From Chitinophaga niabensis (lineage in GTDB: Bacteria; Bacteroidota; Bacteroidia; Chitinophagales; Chitinophagaceae), in assembly GCA_017849435.1 (NCBI GenBank), contig JAFIGY010000012.1, positions 372,001 to 436,000 of the forward strand: a DNA stretch of 64,000 bases. The letters run 5' to 3'. This document shows, piece after piece, positions 37,098 to 47,209 of the stretch (its first letter is position 1; each line of letters begins with the position of its first letter). The notes beneath the pieces are model-generated. The model was not told the origin of the DNA. It did no database searches and saw only the letters and a program-made list of their open reading frames with translations. The position numbers were made by a program, and so were the translations under genes.

Positions 37098-38186
37098 ATG
37101 AGACTGACCGCTTTCTTCCTGATATTATCTGCCTTTACCGGCAGCATCCGCGCACAGGTGCAACACCCGCAGGAACCTAAACCTCCCTTCGATTATGTTT
37201 CGGAAGATGTAAAGTTCGTGAACGGGATAGACAACGTTACCCTCGCCGGTACGTTCACCCGCCCGAAAGGCAGCGGAAAATACCCTACGGTGATCCTTAT
37301 CAGCGGATCCGGTCCGCAGAACCGGAACAGCGAGCTGATGGGCCAAAAACCCTTTCTCGTGATCGCGGATCATCTGACGAAAAATGGGATCGCGGTATTG
37401 CGGTATGATGACCGTGGAACGGCGGAATCCACCGGGAATATGGCTAAGGCGGATGTATCTGACTTCGCAAGGGATGTTCGCGCGGCCTTTTCGTATCTGA
37501 AGAAACGCAACGATGTGGACCCTAAGAAGATCGGGATAATGGGGCACAGCGAAGGCGGAATGATCGGACAGATCGTTGCCGCTGAAGAGCCTACCCTGGC
37601 CTTTTTTGTGTCGTTGGCCGGGCCGGGTGTGGATGGCGCCACCGTGATAATGAGCCAGGCGGAAGCATTGAACAGGCAGATGGGGGTGAACGACAGTGTG
37701 TTGACCATAAATCTGGGGCTGCAGCGCAAGCTGATGAACGCACTCGTGGAGGAACACAACCCGGATATGCTGAAAGCCAGACTGGGTAAGCTCCTCCAGG
37801 AAACCTACGAGAGCAAACCCGAGCTGAAACTGGCGGTAAAGGAAAATATATTTATTGAAAAGACCCGTGACGCACTGATGTCCCCGGAATACGTTTCCCT
37901 CATCCGTCACGATCCCAAAAAATATTTCCCCAGAATCAAATGTCCCGTGCTGGCCATCAACGGTAACAAAGACGTGCAGGTGATCAGCAGTATCAACCTC
38001 AAAGGCTGGAAGGAAGGCCTGAAGAACAATGTGACCATCAGCGAGAAAGACGGGCTGAACCACCTGTTCCAGCATTGTAAAACATGTACCGTTCCGGAGT
38101 ACGGGCAATTATCAGAAACCATATCACCGGCCGTGCTCGATGAGATCACTGCGTGGATCAAGCAAAAGACCGGGCCGAGGAAATAA
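37098..38186 (+). CDS. Secreted alpha/beta hydrolase
   Basis: A 362-residue exported enzyme. The ATG at 37098 gives a signal peptide (MRLTAFFLILSAFTGSIRAQ) and lies after the predicted promoter; the longer TTG frame starts inside the -7 box. Features: 'VILISGSGPQNRN' oxyanion strand, 'VLRYDDRGTAES', nucleophile elbow 'GHSEGG', an inserted helical cap, 'CPVLAINGNKDVQV' with the acid and 'DGLNHLFQ' with the catalytic His. It belongs with bacterial peri- or extracellular esterase/peptidase-like hydrolases; substrate unknown. Confidence 0.9.
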   Translation: MRLTAFFLILSAFTGSIRAQVQHPQEPKPPFDYVSEDVKFVNGIDNVTLAGTFTRPKGSGKYPTVILISGSGPQNRNSELMGQKPFLVIADHLTKNGIAVLRYDDRGTAESTGNMAKADVSDFARDVRAAFSYLKKRNDVDPKKIGIMGHSEGGMIGQIVAAEEPTLAFFVSLAGPGVDGATVIMSQAEALNRQMGVNDSVLTINLGLQRKLMNALVEEHNPDMLKARLGKLLQETYESKPELKLAVKENIFIEKTRDALMSPEYVSLIRHDPKKYFPRIKCPVLAINGNKDVQVISSINLKGWKEGLKNNVTISEKDGLNHLFQHCKTCTVPEYGQLSETISPAVLDEITAWIKQKTGPRK

Positions 38187-38227
38187 TTTCCTGTATTGGC
38201 CGGGCATAGTTAATTTTGATTTCGATT

Positions 38228-40825
38228 ATGGCAGGTAACAAACTGAAATCAGAAAAGAAAGAGCCTAAAAAGAAAAAGGAACAACCGTCTAACCCGGAAG
38301 TACTGAAGCCGGATAAAGAAGCGGATGTGCGGGTAAAGGAACTGGTGAAGGATGAGCGGACCCACAAAGTGCTGGGAGCTATATTTCTCCTGTTGTCCCT
38401 TTACTGCTTCATTGCGTTCACTTCTTACCTGTTCACCTGGGAAGAGGATCAGGATAAGGTGTTCCGTTACTCCTCCAGGGTTTTGTTCATGCCTGAAATA
38501 GAGGTGGACAATCTCCTGGGGAGGCTGGGGGCTTTCACTTCCCACTGGTTTTTCTACAAAGGGTTTGGGGTAGCATCCTATCTTTTCTCTTATTTCTTCT
38601 TTATCATAGGGATCAATTTTATTGTCGGCCGCCGCGTATTCCGCGTTTGGCGCAATATCAAATACATTCTCTTCGGTCTCCTGTTCATCAGCATGACGCT
38701 CTCTTTCCTGACCGCGAAATCGGCCTTCCCCTGGGGCGGAGCCATGGGGGACGCGCTCAATAAGTGGACTACCGGCTTCATCGGTAAAACAGGTACGGGA
38801 CTATTGTTGATTTTAGCAGGGCTGTCCTGGATCATCTGGAAATTCAATGTCGATTTCAAATGGCCCGAGCGTAAACCGAAACCGGCCAGAACACCTGCTT
38901 TCACGCCGGCACCCGACGTGAAGGAAGAGGAAGAAGAAATGACGGAACCTGTATCGGCTGCAAAGAATAACAACATGCTGAAAGGGGATGGAGCGGTAAC
39001 GGTGATCCCTCCGACGGACGAGGAGGCATTCGGTCATGAACTGCAGTTGATCGAAAAGGATGAGCCGGTAATGTTGAAACCCGAATCCGGCGTTACCTAT
39101 ATCCCGCCGGTGGTACATCCGCTAGTGGCGGAGCCTGAACCGGAGCTGGAAATGGAAATGCATGAAGAGGAGGAAGAAGAGATCATGCAACCAGCGCCGC
39201 CGCCTGTAAAGAAGCGAACCCCGGTGAATGAAGTGGCGCTCGAGATCAAGCCGGTGTATGAAGACCCTATAGAGGAAGAGGTGGAAGAGGTCAATACCCG
39301 GCGGGAGCCCGTACTGGCAGATCCCTATGAGCCCACGCTGGATCTGCGGGACTACAAATATCCTGCGCTGGACCTGCTGGAGAATCATGGATCAGATAAA
39401 ATTGTGCAGGATGCTTCCGAACTGGAAAAGAACAAGAACCAGATCATCGATACGCTGAAGAATTACGATATATCCATCCAGAAGATCAGCGCCACCGTTG
39501 GGCCCACTGTAACCCTGTATGAGATCGTACCGGCGGCCGGGGTGCGTATCTCCCGTATCAAGAACCTGGAAGACGATATCGCACTGAGCCTTTCCGCATT
39601 GGGTATCCGTATTATCGCGCCGATCCCTGGTCGCGGTACCATCGGTATCGAAGTACCGAACGTCAAGAAAACCATCGTATCCCTGCGGAATATGCTGGCA
39701 TCCGACAAGTTCCAGCACAGCCAGATGGATCTGCCCATCGCTATCGGGAAGAAGATCGATAACGAGAACTTTATCGCGGACCTGGCCAAAATGCCGCATC
39801 TGCTGATGGCGGGCGCTACTGGTCAGGGTAAATCCGTAGGCATCAATACCCTGCTGGTTTCGCTGTTGTATAAAAAGCACCCTTCGCAGCTAAAGTTCGT
39901 GCTGGTGGATCCGAAAAAGGTGGAGCTCTCGCTCTACAAGCTCATAGAAAAGCACTTCCTGGCTAAATTGCCCGGGGAAGAGGATGCCATCATCACAGAC
40001 ACCAAAAAGGTAGTGCATACGCTCAATGCCCTCTGCATAGAGATGGACCTGCGGTATGATCTGCTGAAAGAAGCCGGTACCCGTAATATCCGCGAGTATA
40101 ATAATAAATTCACCCAGCGGAGGCTGAACCCCCAGAAAGGGCATCGCTACCTGCCGTTTATCGTGCTGGTGATCGACGAGTTTGCGGACCTGATCATGAC
40201 CGCGGGCAAGGAAGTGGAAATGCCGATCGCGCGTCTGGCGCAGCTGGCGCGTGCCGTAGGCATTCACCTGATCATCGCCACCCAGCGTCCTTCCGTGAAT
40301 ATCATCACCGGTACTATTAAAGCCAACTTCCCCGCACGGATTGCCTTTAAAGTGTCGTCTAAAATAGACTCCCGTACGATCCTCGATATCGGCGGCGCCG
40401 AGCAGCTGATCGGGCAGGGGGATATGCTCATTTCCTTCAACGGGGAGCTGGTGCGCCTGCAGTGTGCCTTTGTAGATACGCCCGAAGTGGAAAGTGTGGC
40501 GGAATTCATCGGGGAACAGCGGGGATACCCGGATGCCTTCCTGCTGCCGGAATATATTGATGAGAAAGACCTGGAGGGTAAGGATTTCAGTCTTGCCGAC
40601 CGTGACCCCCTCTTCGAAGAAGCCGCCCGGGTGATCGTGCAGAACCAGCAGGGTTCCACATCGCTCCTGCAACGGCGTATGAAACTTGGTTATAACCGTG
40701 CCGGCAGGTTGATGGACCAGCTGGAAGCGGCCGGGATCGTGGGCCCCAATATGGGTAGCAAGGCGCGGGAAGTGAATGTAAAAACAGAAGCGGATCTGGA
40801 GGAAATTCTTAATAGTATGTTATAA
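38228..40825 (+). CDS. ftsK: FtsK/SpoIIIE-type DNA translocase
   Basis: An 866-residue membrane ATPase that pumps chromosome ends through the division septum. A basic N-terminus is followed by about four membrane helices (within 45-215), an acidic, proline-rich linker (about 220-380), the RecA-like motor with Walker A 'GATGQGKS' (529-536), Walker B 'IVLVIDEFADL' and 'ATQRPSVNIITG', and a C-terminal winged-helix gamma domain ('LLQRRMKLGYNRAGRLMDQL') that reads polar DNA motifs. The ATG at 38228 is used; a TTG four codons earlier is unlikely. An exact -7 box TAATTTTG at 38211 lies only 9 bases before the ATG. Confidence 0.95.
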   Translation: MAGNKLKSEKKEPKKKKEQPSNPEVLKPDKEADVRVKELVKDERTHKVLGAIFLLLSLYCFIAFTSYLFTWEEDQDKVFRYSSRVLFMPEIEVDNLLGRLGAFTSHWFFYKGFGVASYLFSYFFFIIGINFIVGRRVFRVWRNIKYILFGLLFISMTLSFLTAKSAFPWGGAMGDALNKWTTGFIGKTGTGLLLILAGLSWIIWKFNVDFKWPERKPKPARTPAFTPAPDVKEEEEEMTEPVSAAKNNNMLKGDGAVTVIPPTDEEAFGHELQLIEKDEPVMLKPESGVTYIPPVVHPLVAEPEPELEMEMHEEEEEEIMQPAPPPVKKRTPVNEVALEIKPVYEDPIEEEVEEVNTRREPVLADPYEPTLDLRDYKYPALDLLENHGSDKIVQDASELEKNKNQIIDTLKNYDISIQKISATVGPTVTLYEIVPAAGVRISRIKNLEDDIALSLSALGIRIIAPIPGRGTIGIEVPNVKKTIVSLRNMLASDKFQHSQMDLPIAIGKKIDNENFIADLAKMPHLLMAGATGQGKSVGINTLLVSLLYKKHPSQLKFVLVDPKKVELSLYKLIEKHFLAKLPGEEDAIITDTKKVVHTLNALCIEMDLRYDLLKEAGTRNIREYNNKFTQRRLNPQKGHRYLPFIVLVIDEFADLIMTAGKEVEMPIARLAQLARAVGIHLIIATQRPSVNIITGTIKANFPARIAFKVSSKIDSRTILDIGGAEQLIGQGDMLISFNGELVRLQCAFVDTPEVESVAEFIGEQRGYPDAFLLPEYIDEKDLEGKDFSLADRDPLFEEAARVIVQNQQGSTSLLQRRMKLGYNRAGRLMDQLEAAGIVGPNMGSKAREVNVKTEADLEEILNSML

Positions 40826-40958
40826 TTTATCTGCATAGATCGATCCTGCTACACATTTACCCTAAAAAAACGAATTTTGCATTTCTTTAACCACGAAAGT
40901 TAAACGCATCGGCATAACATTTGTCTTATTTCCCGGTAACTGTAACACTTTAAAAATT

Positions 40959-41642
40959 ATGATGATGAAGAAAACGGTACTTATAGGCCTGATCACATGC
41001 GGGATCGTTTGGAACGGAATGGCCCAGACCAAAGCCCCGATCGGTTCATTGGGTCAGAACGATCCGAAGGCTAAGGAGGTGCTGGATAACGTAAGCAAGA
41101 AGTTCAAATCCCTTAAATCTGTGATCGCCAATTTCATGTTGAAGGTAGAAGGCGCCAATAACAGCGTAACGGACTCCAAGAAAGGCGCCGTATATGTGAA
41201 GGGTACCAAATACAAGGTGATTATGGGCGACCAGGAGATTATCAGCGATAACAAAACATCCTGGACCTATGCTAAGGACGTGAACGAGGTCACCATTAAC
41301 AATGTGGACCACAGCAGCAGCAGCATGACGCCTGCCAAGATCTTCACGAATTTCTATGACAAGGACTTCCTCTACCGCCTCACCGGCGAAAGCACAGAGA
41401 AAGGTAAAGTGCTCCAGAATATCGAACTGACGCCTACCGACAAGTCCAAAACCTTCTTCAAGGTGCTGGTGGATGTGGACAAAAAGACGCAGACCCTTGC
41501 CCGCATGAAGGTATTCGAAAAGAACGGCAACAAATACACCTATGAGATCAACAGTTTCCAGCCCAATGGCGCTGTGAGCGACGATCTCTTCACCTTCGAC
41601 GCCAAAAAACATCCCGGCGTGGAAGTAGTAGACCTCCGATAG
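40959..41642 (+). CDS. lolA: LolA-like outer membrane lipoprotein carrier protein
   Basis: A 227-residue periplasmic protein with signal peptide (MMMKKTVLIGLITCGIVWNGMA) and the LolA-type half-barrel: 'FKSLKSVIANFMLKVEG', 'KGAVYVKGTKYKVIMGD', 'TSWTYAKDVNEVTI' and 'TYEINSFQPNG'. It would carry lipoproteins across the periplasm, which suits a genome with many lipoproteins. Possibly cotranscribed with ftsK, though 133 bases separate them. Ends before a terminator. Confidence 0.88.
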   Translation: MMMKKTVLIGLITCGIVWNGMAQTKAPIGSLGQNDPKAKEVLDNVSKKFKSLKSVIANFMLKVEGANNSVTDSKKGAVYVKGTKYKVIMGDQEIISDNKTSWTYAKDVNEVTINNVDHSSSSMTPAKIFTNFYDKDFLYRLTGESTEKGKVLQNIELTPTDKSKTFFKVLVDVDKKTQTLARMKVFEKNGNKYTYEINSFQPNGAVSDDLFTFDAKKHPGVEVVDLR

Positions 41643-41661
41643 TCATGATTTACTCATATAG

Positions 41662-41691
41662 AACGGCTCCCTTTCAGGGGGCCGTTTTTAC
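41662..41691 (+). terminator. Terminator after lolA
   Basis: 10-bp stem with one G-T pair, 41662-41671 with 41677-41686, loop TTTCA, followed by T5. Confidence 0.85.
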
Positions 41692-41715
41692 TATCTAAAC
41701 TTTACTTTTTTTTGC

Positions 41716-41723
41716 TACATTTG
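41716..41723 (+). promoter_or_regulatory. -7 box of the dihydrolipoyl dehydrogenase gene
   Basis: TACATTTG matches TAnnTTTG exactly, 28 bases before the ATG, just after the lolA terminator. The -33 region has no TTG. Confidence 0.6.
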
Positions 41724-41751
41724 CCAAGTTTTACTATAAAAATCAAGCAAT

Positions 41752-43158
41752 ATGGCATACGACGTAATCGTAATTGGTAGCGGCCCCGGTGGGTACGTGG
41801 CGGCTATCCGGGCTTCTCAACTGGGATTCAAAACAGCCGTAGTGGAAAGAGAGAATTTGGGCGGTATCTGTTTGAACTGGGGCTGTATCCCCACCAAAGC
41901 ATTGTTGAAATCAGCACAGGTAGTAGAATACATCCAGCATTCCAAGGATTACGGCGTAACCGTGGGAGATGCGAGCGTGGATTTCGGCGCTGTGATCAAA
42001 CGCAGCCGTGGTGCAGCTGATAAAATGAATAAAGGGGTGACCTTCCTCCTGAAAAAGAATAAAGTGGATGTGCTGACCGGCAACGGTACACTGAAAGCAA
42101 AAGGTCAGGTAGAAGTGACGGACAAAGACGGTAAAAAGACCGTTCACGAAGCCAAACATATCATCCTCGCTACCGGCGCACGTTCCCGTGAGCTGCCCAG
42201 CCTCAAGATCGATGGTAAGAAAGTGATCGGCTACCGTGATGCCATGGTGCTGCCGCAACAGCCCAAAAGCATGATTGTGGTAGGTTCCGGCGCTATCGGC
42301 GTGGAGTTTGCTTATTTCTACAGCACACTGGGCACCAAGGTGACCATCGTGGAATTCATGCCGCGCATCGTTCCGGTAGAAGATGAAGATATCTCCAAAG
42401 AACTGGAAAAGATCTACAAAAAGAAAGGCATCGAGATCATGACCAATGCCAGCGTAGAAGCAGTGGAAGCTAAAGGCTCCGGTGTGAAAGCGCGGGTAAA
42501 AACTGCTACCGGTGAAGTTTTCCTGGAAGCGGATGTGGTACTGAGTGCCGTGGGGATCACCGCCAACATCGAAAACCTCGGTCTGGAAGCGCTGGGCGTG
42601 AAAACAGACAAAGGCAAAGTGGTGGTAGATAAATATTACCAGACCAATGTACCGGGCATCTACGCCATCGGTGACATGGTGCCCGGCCAGGCACTGGCGC
42701 ACGTGGCCTCGAAAGAAGGCATCATTGCGGTGGAAGCCATTGCGTACAACGAAAAGAAATACGCACACAAACCTACTCCGATCGACTACAACAACGTTCC
42801 CGGTTGTACTTATTGCTCTCCGGAGATCGCATCTGTAGGATATACCGAGAAACAGGCGAAAGAAGCCGGGTACGAAGTGAAAGTGGGCAAATTCCCCTTC
42901 AGCGCTTCCGGTAAAGCTACGGCAGCCGGCGCACCGGAAGGTTTCGTAAAAGTGATCTTCGATGCCAAATACGGTGAGTGGCTGGGCACACACATGATCG
43001 GCGCTAACGTAACCGAAGCAATTGTGCAGACGGTGACCGCACGTACCCTGGAGACTACCTACCAGGAAGTACTGAACAGCATCCACCCGCACCCGACAAT
43101 GAGCGAATCTATAAAAGACGCCATCGAAGTGGCTTACGACGAAGCGATCCACCTGTAA
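41752..43158 (+). CDS. lpdA: Dihydrolipoyl dehydrogenase
   Basis: A 468-residue FAD/NAD disulfide oxidoreductase, the E3 subunit shared by pyruvate and 2-oxoglutarate dehydrogenases and the glycine cleavage system. It has the N-terminal FAD motif 'IGSGPGGYVAAIRA', redox-active 'GGICLNWGCIPTKALL', NAD motif 'VVGSGAIGVEFAYF', 'YAIGDMVPG' and the C-terminal His-Glu pair in 'HPHPTMSE'. No E1 or E2 genes adjoin it; it is transcribed alone between a promoter box and a terminator. Confidence 0.97.
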   Translation: MAYDVIVIGSGPGGYVAAIRASQLGFKTAVVERENLGGICLNWGCIPTKALLKSAQVVEYIQHSKDYGVTVGDASVDFGAVIKRSRGAADKMNKGVTFLLKKNKVDVLTGNGTLKAKGQVEVTDKDGKKTVHEAKHIILATGARSRELPSLKIDGKKVIGYRDAMVLPQQPKSMIVVGSGAIGVEFAYFYSTLGTKVTIVEFMPRIVPVEDEDISKELEKIYKKKGIEIMTNASVEAVEAKGSGVKARVKTATGEVFLEADVVLSAVGITANIENLGLEALGVKTDKGKVVVDKYYQTNVPGIYAIGDMVPGQALAHVASKEGIIAVEAIAYNEKKYAHKPTPIDYNNVPGCTYCSPEIASVGYTEKQAKEAGYEVKVGKFPFSASGKATAAGAPEGFVKVIFDAKYGEWLGTHMIGANVTEAIVQTVTARTLETTYQEVLNSIHPHPTMSESIKDAIEVAYDEAIHL

Positions 43159-43177
43159 TAGAATACTTCCGTATAGC

Positions 43178-43214
43178 AAGCGGCGTTCAATGGAAATTGA
43201 ACGCCGCTTTTTGT
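43178..43214 (+). terminator. Terminator after lpdA
   Basis: 14-bp perfect stem, 43178-43191 with 43196-43209, GGAA loop, followed by T-rich TTTGTTTT. The stem overlaps the zone just past the convergent S8 peptidase stop. Confidence 0.92.
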
Positions 43215-43215
43215 T

Positions 43216-46020
43216 TTACAGTTTGATGAATTTGCCGGTGAATACCCATTGGCCCCCTTCATATATTTGCGCCCAGTAATGCCCGGCAGGCAGGCCCGCT
43301 ACCCCAACGTCCATCAGTATCCCGCTTAACACCACTCGCCGCAAAAGCCGCCCCTGTACATCCAGTATGCGTAATTCCCGCAGCTGCAGATCACGACTTA
43401 ATATGAACAAGGTGCTGGTAACAGGGTTGGGGAACAGCAGAAAATTATCCCGCGTGAGCACTTGCACCGGTACCGGATCTGTGTACAGGAACCGGCCATC
43501 GGTTGTTTCCAGTTTTGCGCGGTAATAGATCACACCCTGCAATGGTCGTTCGTCCTGTTGCGTATATACGGTCGCGTTAGTAACCGGCGCTTGTCCGAGT
43601 GCAACATATTGCTGCCCTTCCCGCCGCTCCCAGGTAATGCCCTTCAGCTTGTAGGTACTGCCCAGCTTCAGCCCCAGTTGCACATGGCGACCGGCCGTTA
43701 CATCCGCGGTAAAGGAGAGGATGTAGCATTGCAAACCCTGCAGATGGTAATCCATACCACGGCTCCGCAGCCCTTCCGTCCCATCCGGCAGCAGGGGGCT
43801 TACCGCGAAGTACGATGCGTTCGCCTGCTGCTTTTGCAATACAATGATTGTATCACGTTGTTGGATATACGAAGAAAGGTAAGGGCCGTTCTTCGCATAC
43901 ACCCTGTACCCTGATGCACCCGGGATACTGTTCCAGTAAAGCATGGCCGAATCCTTGCAGTCGAACCCCGCTTTCATGACCGGAAGGGGCGAGAGTGTGA
44001 AGGGGGCACTGAGAAAGCTTTGGGAGGGAGTTTCCATCTTCAGGATCGCCTTGCCGAACGTTTCCGGCGGCGTCCATTGGGAGCTGCCGCTTTCTATGGT
44101 GGTTGTGGTGGTAACGGGTTGCCAGGAAAGGCCGTTATCCAGGCTGAGCGAGATAGTACCGCTCCCGGTGATGCTGCTTTGCCAGCGGAGCGGGGTCGCC
44201 TTGCCGGTTTGGAGGGCGTCTCCGGCTGAGGGGTATTGCCAGTCGAAATATTGCACAGGAGTCAGCTGCCAGGCGAGATGGAATCGTTGTGCGGTGGTGG
44301 TGACCCGGTAGCCTTTAACGAAGATGGTGTAAGTGCCGGCAGCAGGCAGGCTGATCGTTACCTGCTCTACGTTGTTGAGACTGTCCCGGCCGTGACGGGC
44401 GCTCTTATTCAGCGAATCCGCCAGTGGTGCGGTACTTAACACCCATGGCTCATAGCGGTTGCCGGCTGCGTCCTGGAGCCAGAGGTCGAGGTCGTTCACC
44501 AGCGCACGCGCACTGTTCACCGCGGCAGGAGGGTCGGTGTAGCAGAGTGTGATTTTTGCCTGCGAAATACCGGAGGGAATATTTAAAGATTGCGTATATA
44601 CATTTCCGTTAGTTACCGTTCCCTGCGAGAACCGTTGTTCGCGGATCGTTTGTACGGCCTGCCAGGCATTCAGTGCGCCAAAGCCGCTTTGAAAATCCAC
44701 GCCGGGCGCACCGATATCGTCGGCACTGTTGATTAGTACTGCTTTCACCAATGAGGCCGGTGGCATCCGTTGCTGCAGGTTGCGGTAGCTTTCCTGTACA
44801 AGCAGACTTACGCCGGAAGCGAGAGCCGCTGCGCCGGAGGTGCCGTCTTCCCCATACGCTACAATTTCAGGTTTGACCCTGCCGTCATAAGCAGGGCCGC
44901 GGGAACTGAGCGCCGGAACTGCGTTAGCGCCGTCCGTACCGCCTACGGTGAGCAGGTTCTTGGCTTGCTTGAAAGTACCGGAAAGGTTCGCAAACCCAGT
45001 CAGTCCGTTATACAATCCGGACGCAGGCGCGGTGTTACCGATATTACCGGAAGAGAATACATGCAGCAAAGTATCTGTGGTATAGATCTGGTCGTCATAC
45101 GCGGCGGCTTCCATGCCGTAGTAGTTTTCGATCCCTGTACCATAGGAGTGATTCTGTGTGTGAATACCATATTGCGAAAAATAAGCGGTCTCATCGGGCA
45201 ACAGGCGCGAGAAATCGGAAGAACCCATCATGACACGCGGCGCAATACCCATTCCGGATGGCGCTGAATTACCGGCCCCGCCGATCAGGGTAGCCATGAT
45301 GGTGGCATGTGGCGCAGTAGTGGCAGGAGCAAGCCGGGTGGGCAGATAGCGGAATTGCAGATCAACGTCCGTTGTATCAAAGAGCGTTTCTTTGAGCACA
45401 ATACGCATGCCTTCCCCATGCAGATCGGGCAGGCGTTGCCGTACAGTAGTGATGCGGTTCAGCGTGGGATCGGCAGTATTGATCACGATCTCCGTTTTAG
45501 GGGTGCGGGGAATTTCTGCCTGCAATACGGCGTGCTGCGCCATCAACTGTTCCCAATCCCGCTTCGCCACCCGCACCCGTGCAATCTTTTCCGGAAGCTC
45601 CCAGCGTACAAGGCGCGCGATCGCAAAAGGTGTTGTATCCGTAACCTGTATCAGCAGGGTGATGCTGTCTTTTGTTTTCGTATGCTCCAGCTGATCCAGC
45701 AACTTGTCCGTCGCTTTCCAGTTGTTGTTGGCAGGCCAGATCTGTACGGTACTATCCGCCGGCGCCAGCTGAACGATGTGGTACAGCGGGCTTAAAGAAC
45801 GGATAACCTGCAATCGATTTAATATTGTTGCTCCGGGATATCGTTTGAATTTTACGAGGTAAAGGGAAGATGCGCTGCGGTGTTTTGCAGAAATTCGTGT
45901 GGTATCTTTATAACGCCGTAAGATAGGGTCAGTTTGTGCAGATGCATGGAAAAAGGCCATGGTGGCCCAGGCGCAGAGGAACGAAAAGATAGCATAACGT
46001 GCGGGAAACAGGGTGCGCAT
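43216..46020 (-). CDS. S8-family serine peptidase with type IX sorting domain
   Basis: A 934-residue secreted protease. Signal peptide to about residue 29; a propeptide-like region to about 190; a subtilisin-type domain with H238 ('PHATIMATL') and S395 ('GTSGAAALASG'); then beta-sandwich domains including a fibronectin-like segment ('GYRVYAKNGPYLSS') and a C-terminal sorting domain ('LLFPNPVTSTLFILS ... GKFIKL'). The usual catalytic Asp position appears as E211 in 'IVLKETLFD'. The sorting domain should direct it through the type IX system to the surface or medium. Convergent with lpdA. Confidence 0.9.
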   Translation of the reverse strand: MRTLFPARYAIFSFLCAWATMAFFHASAQTDPILRRYKDTTRISAKHRSASSLYLVKFKRYPGATILNRLQVIRSLSPLYHIVQLAPADSTVQIWPANNNWKATDKLLDQLEHTKTKDSITLLIQVTDTTPFAIARLVRWELPEKIARVRVAKRDWEQLMAQHAVLQAEIPRTPKTEIVINTADPTLNRITTVRQRLPDLHGEGMRIVLKETLFDTTDVDLQFRYLPTRLAPATTAPHATIMATLIGGAGNSAPSGMGIAPRVMMGSSDFSRLLPDETAYFSQYGIHTQNHSYGTGIENYYGMEAAAYDDQIYTTDTLLHVFSSGNIGNTAPASGLYNGLTGFANLSGTFKQAKNLLTVGGTDGANAVPALSSRGPAYDGRVKPEIVAYGEDGTSGAAALASGVSLLVQESYRNLQQRMPPASLVKAVLINSADDIGAPGVDFQSGFGALNAWQAVQTIREQRFSQGTVTNGNVYTQSLNIPSGISQAKITLCYTDPPAAVNSARALVNDLDLWLQDAAGNRYEPWVLSTAPLADSLNKSARHGRDSLNNVEQVTISLPAAGTYTIFVKGYRVTTTAQRFHLAWQLTPVQYFDWQYPSAGDALQTGKATPLRWQSSITGSGTISLSLDNGLSWQPVTTTTTIESGSSQWTPPETFGKAILKMETPSQSFLSAPFTLSPLPVMKAGFDCKDSAMLYWNSIPGASGYRVYAKNGPYLSSYIQQRDTIIVLQKQQANASYFAVSPLLPDGTEGLRSRGMDYHLQGLQCYILSFTADVTAGRHVQLGLKLGSTYKLKGITWERREGQQYVALGQAPVTNATVYTQQDERPLQGVIYYRAKLETTDGRFLYTDPVPVQVLTRDNFLLFPNPVTSTLFILSRDLQLRELRILDVQGRLLRRVVLSGILMDVGVAGLPAGHYWAQIYEGGQWVFTGKFIKL

Positions 46021-46287
46021 AAACTAAAGCTATCAAATTTTTTTTATCATGAAAAAAATAGTATTATTGATAACAGAAAGAGCGAACCAAAATCATTAGA
46101 CTGAGCACTTGTTTTCCAAACCTGTAACAGCAAATCCATAACCTGATATGATTAACCCGTAGACGCCCTGTGGCGCCGTATTTCAGTTTCCGCCAAGTAA
46201 ACCGTTAAGGATACACTATGCATGAATACTTGCATAGGCATGAGCTTTGTTTTTATTTTTAAACCCAAAATCCAAAATCAGAGTGCT

Positions 46288-47112
46288 ATGAAAAAGCAAC
46301 ACACAAAATCTATCCTTGTAAGTTTGTTAATGATGGCGGGTATCGCCATCACCGCCTGTCAAAAAGATGCGAACAAAACGGATACTCCGCCGGCAGTATC
46401 TGATCAGGTATTAGCACAGATCAAAGCACTGGGCTTTAGTACGCAAAATGTGCGTGCCTACAATGGCGGTTACCTGGTGGAGAATGATATTTTCATGGAT
46501 CAGGCATCCCTGTCTGAAGCATCCACCACGCCCAATCTGCGTATTGCGGAAACAGAACAGTATCGTACCCGGAACCTGGTGAGCAATCTCCCCCGCCTGA
46601 TTAAGATCAAGGTCGTAAACCTGGGCGCAGCATATGTTTCCGGTACTGACCTGGCTATTCAGCGCTACAATGCACTGGGCCTTGCTTTGACCTTTCAGCG
46701 TGTCAGCAGCGGTACGGCAGACATTACTATTCAGGGCTTCTACCAGGGGCCCAGCGGAGGATTCATTACTTTGGGTTCTTCCGGTTTCCCTACAAAGAAC
46801 GGCAATCCCTACAACACCGTGAACATGAACACGCACCCGGATGCTTATGGCGCCAACCCCGATGTAAACTATGTTGGCTCTGTGATTCAGCATGAGCTGG
46901 GGCACTGCATCGGCTTCCGCCACACGGATTATATGAACCGCGCTTACAGTTGCGGCAGCGGAGGGAACGAGGGCTCCGGTACCATCGGCGCTATCCTGAT
47001 CCCGGGCACGCCTTCCGGTCCGGATGCGGCTTCCTGGATGCTGGCATGCTCCAACGGCGGCAACCGTACTTTCAATGCGAATGATGTGATCGCATTGAAT
47101 TATCTCTACTAG
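46288..47112 (+). CDS. M57-like zinc metallopeptidase lipoprotein
   Basis: A 274-residue lipoprotein (start at 46288; signal MKKQHTKSILVSLLMMAG, lipobox 'ITAC'). The zinc motif 'HELGHCIGFRHTD' has HELGH at 202-206 and the third ligand H212, the metzincin-like HExxHxxGxxH arrangement of the M57 (dual-action HEIGH) peptidases. About 160 residues of pro- or N-terminal domain precede it. Likely surface- or periplasm-anchored peptidase. Followed by the S46 peptidase after about 100 bases. Confidence 0.87.
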   Translation: MKKQHTKSILVSLLMMAGIAITACQKDANKTDTPPAVSDQVLAQIKALGFSTQNVRAYNGGYLVENDIFMDQASLSEASTTPNLRIAETEQYRTRNLVSNLPRLIKIKVVNLGAAYVSGTDLAIQRYNALGLALTFQRVSSGTADITIQGFYQGPSGGFITLGSSGFPTKNGNPYNTVNMNTHPDAYGANPDVNYVGSVIQHELGHCIGFRHTDYMNRAYSCGSGGNEGSGTIGAILIPGTPSGPDAASWMLACSNGGNRTFNANDVIALNYLY

Positions 47113-47209
47113 TTGATTGAATCCCCTCCACCGAAGCGGTAGCCGTAATCGGCTATCGCTTCTTCTTATTTTCGTAAATTGCCGTTTTGATTTACCAAAG
47201 CAATATATC

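Noticed and set aside
37125-38108. 327-codon open frame antisense to the alpha/beta hydrolase gene
   Set aside because: Shadow frame covering an intact enzyme gene.
41911-43179. 422-codon open frame antisense to lpdA
   Set aside because: It mirrors the codon pattern of a certain gene, has low-complexity His/Phe/Val-rich composition and no recognisable motif.
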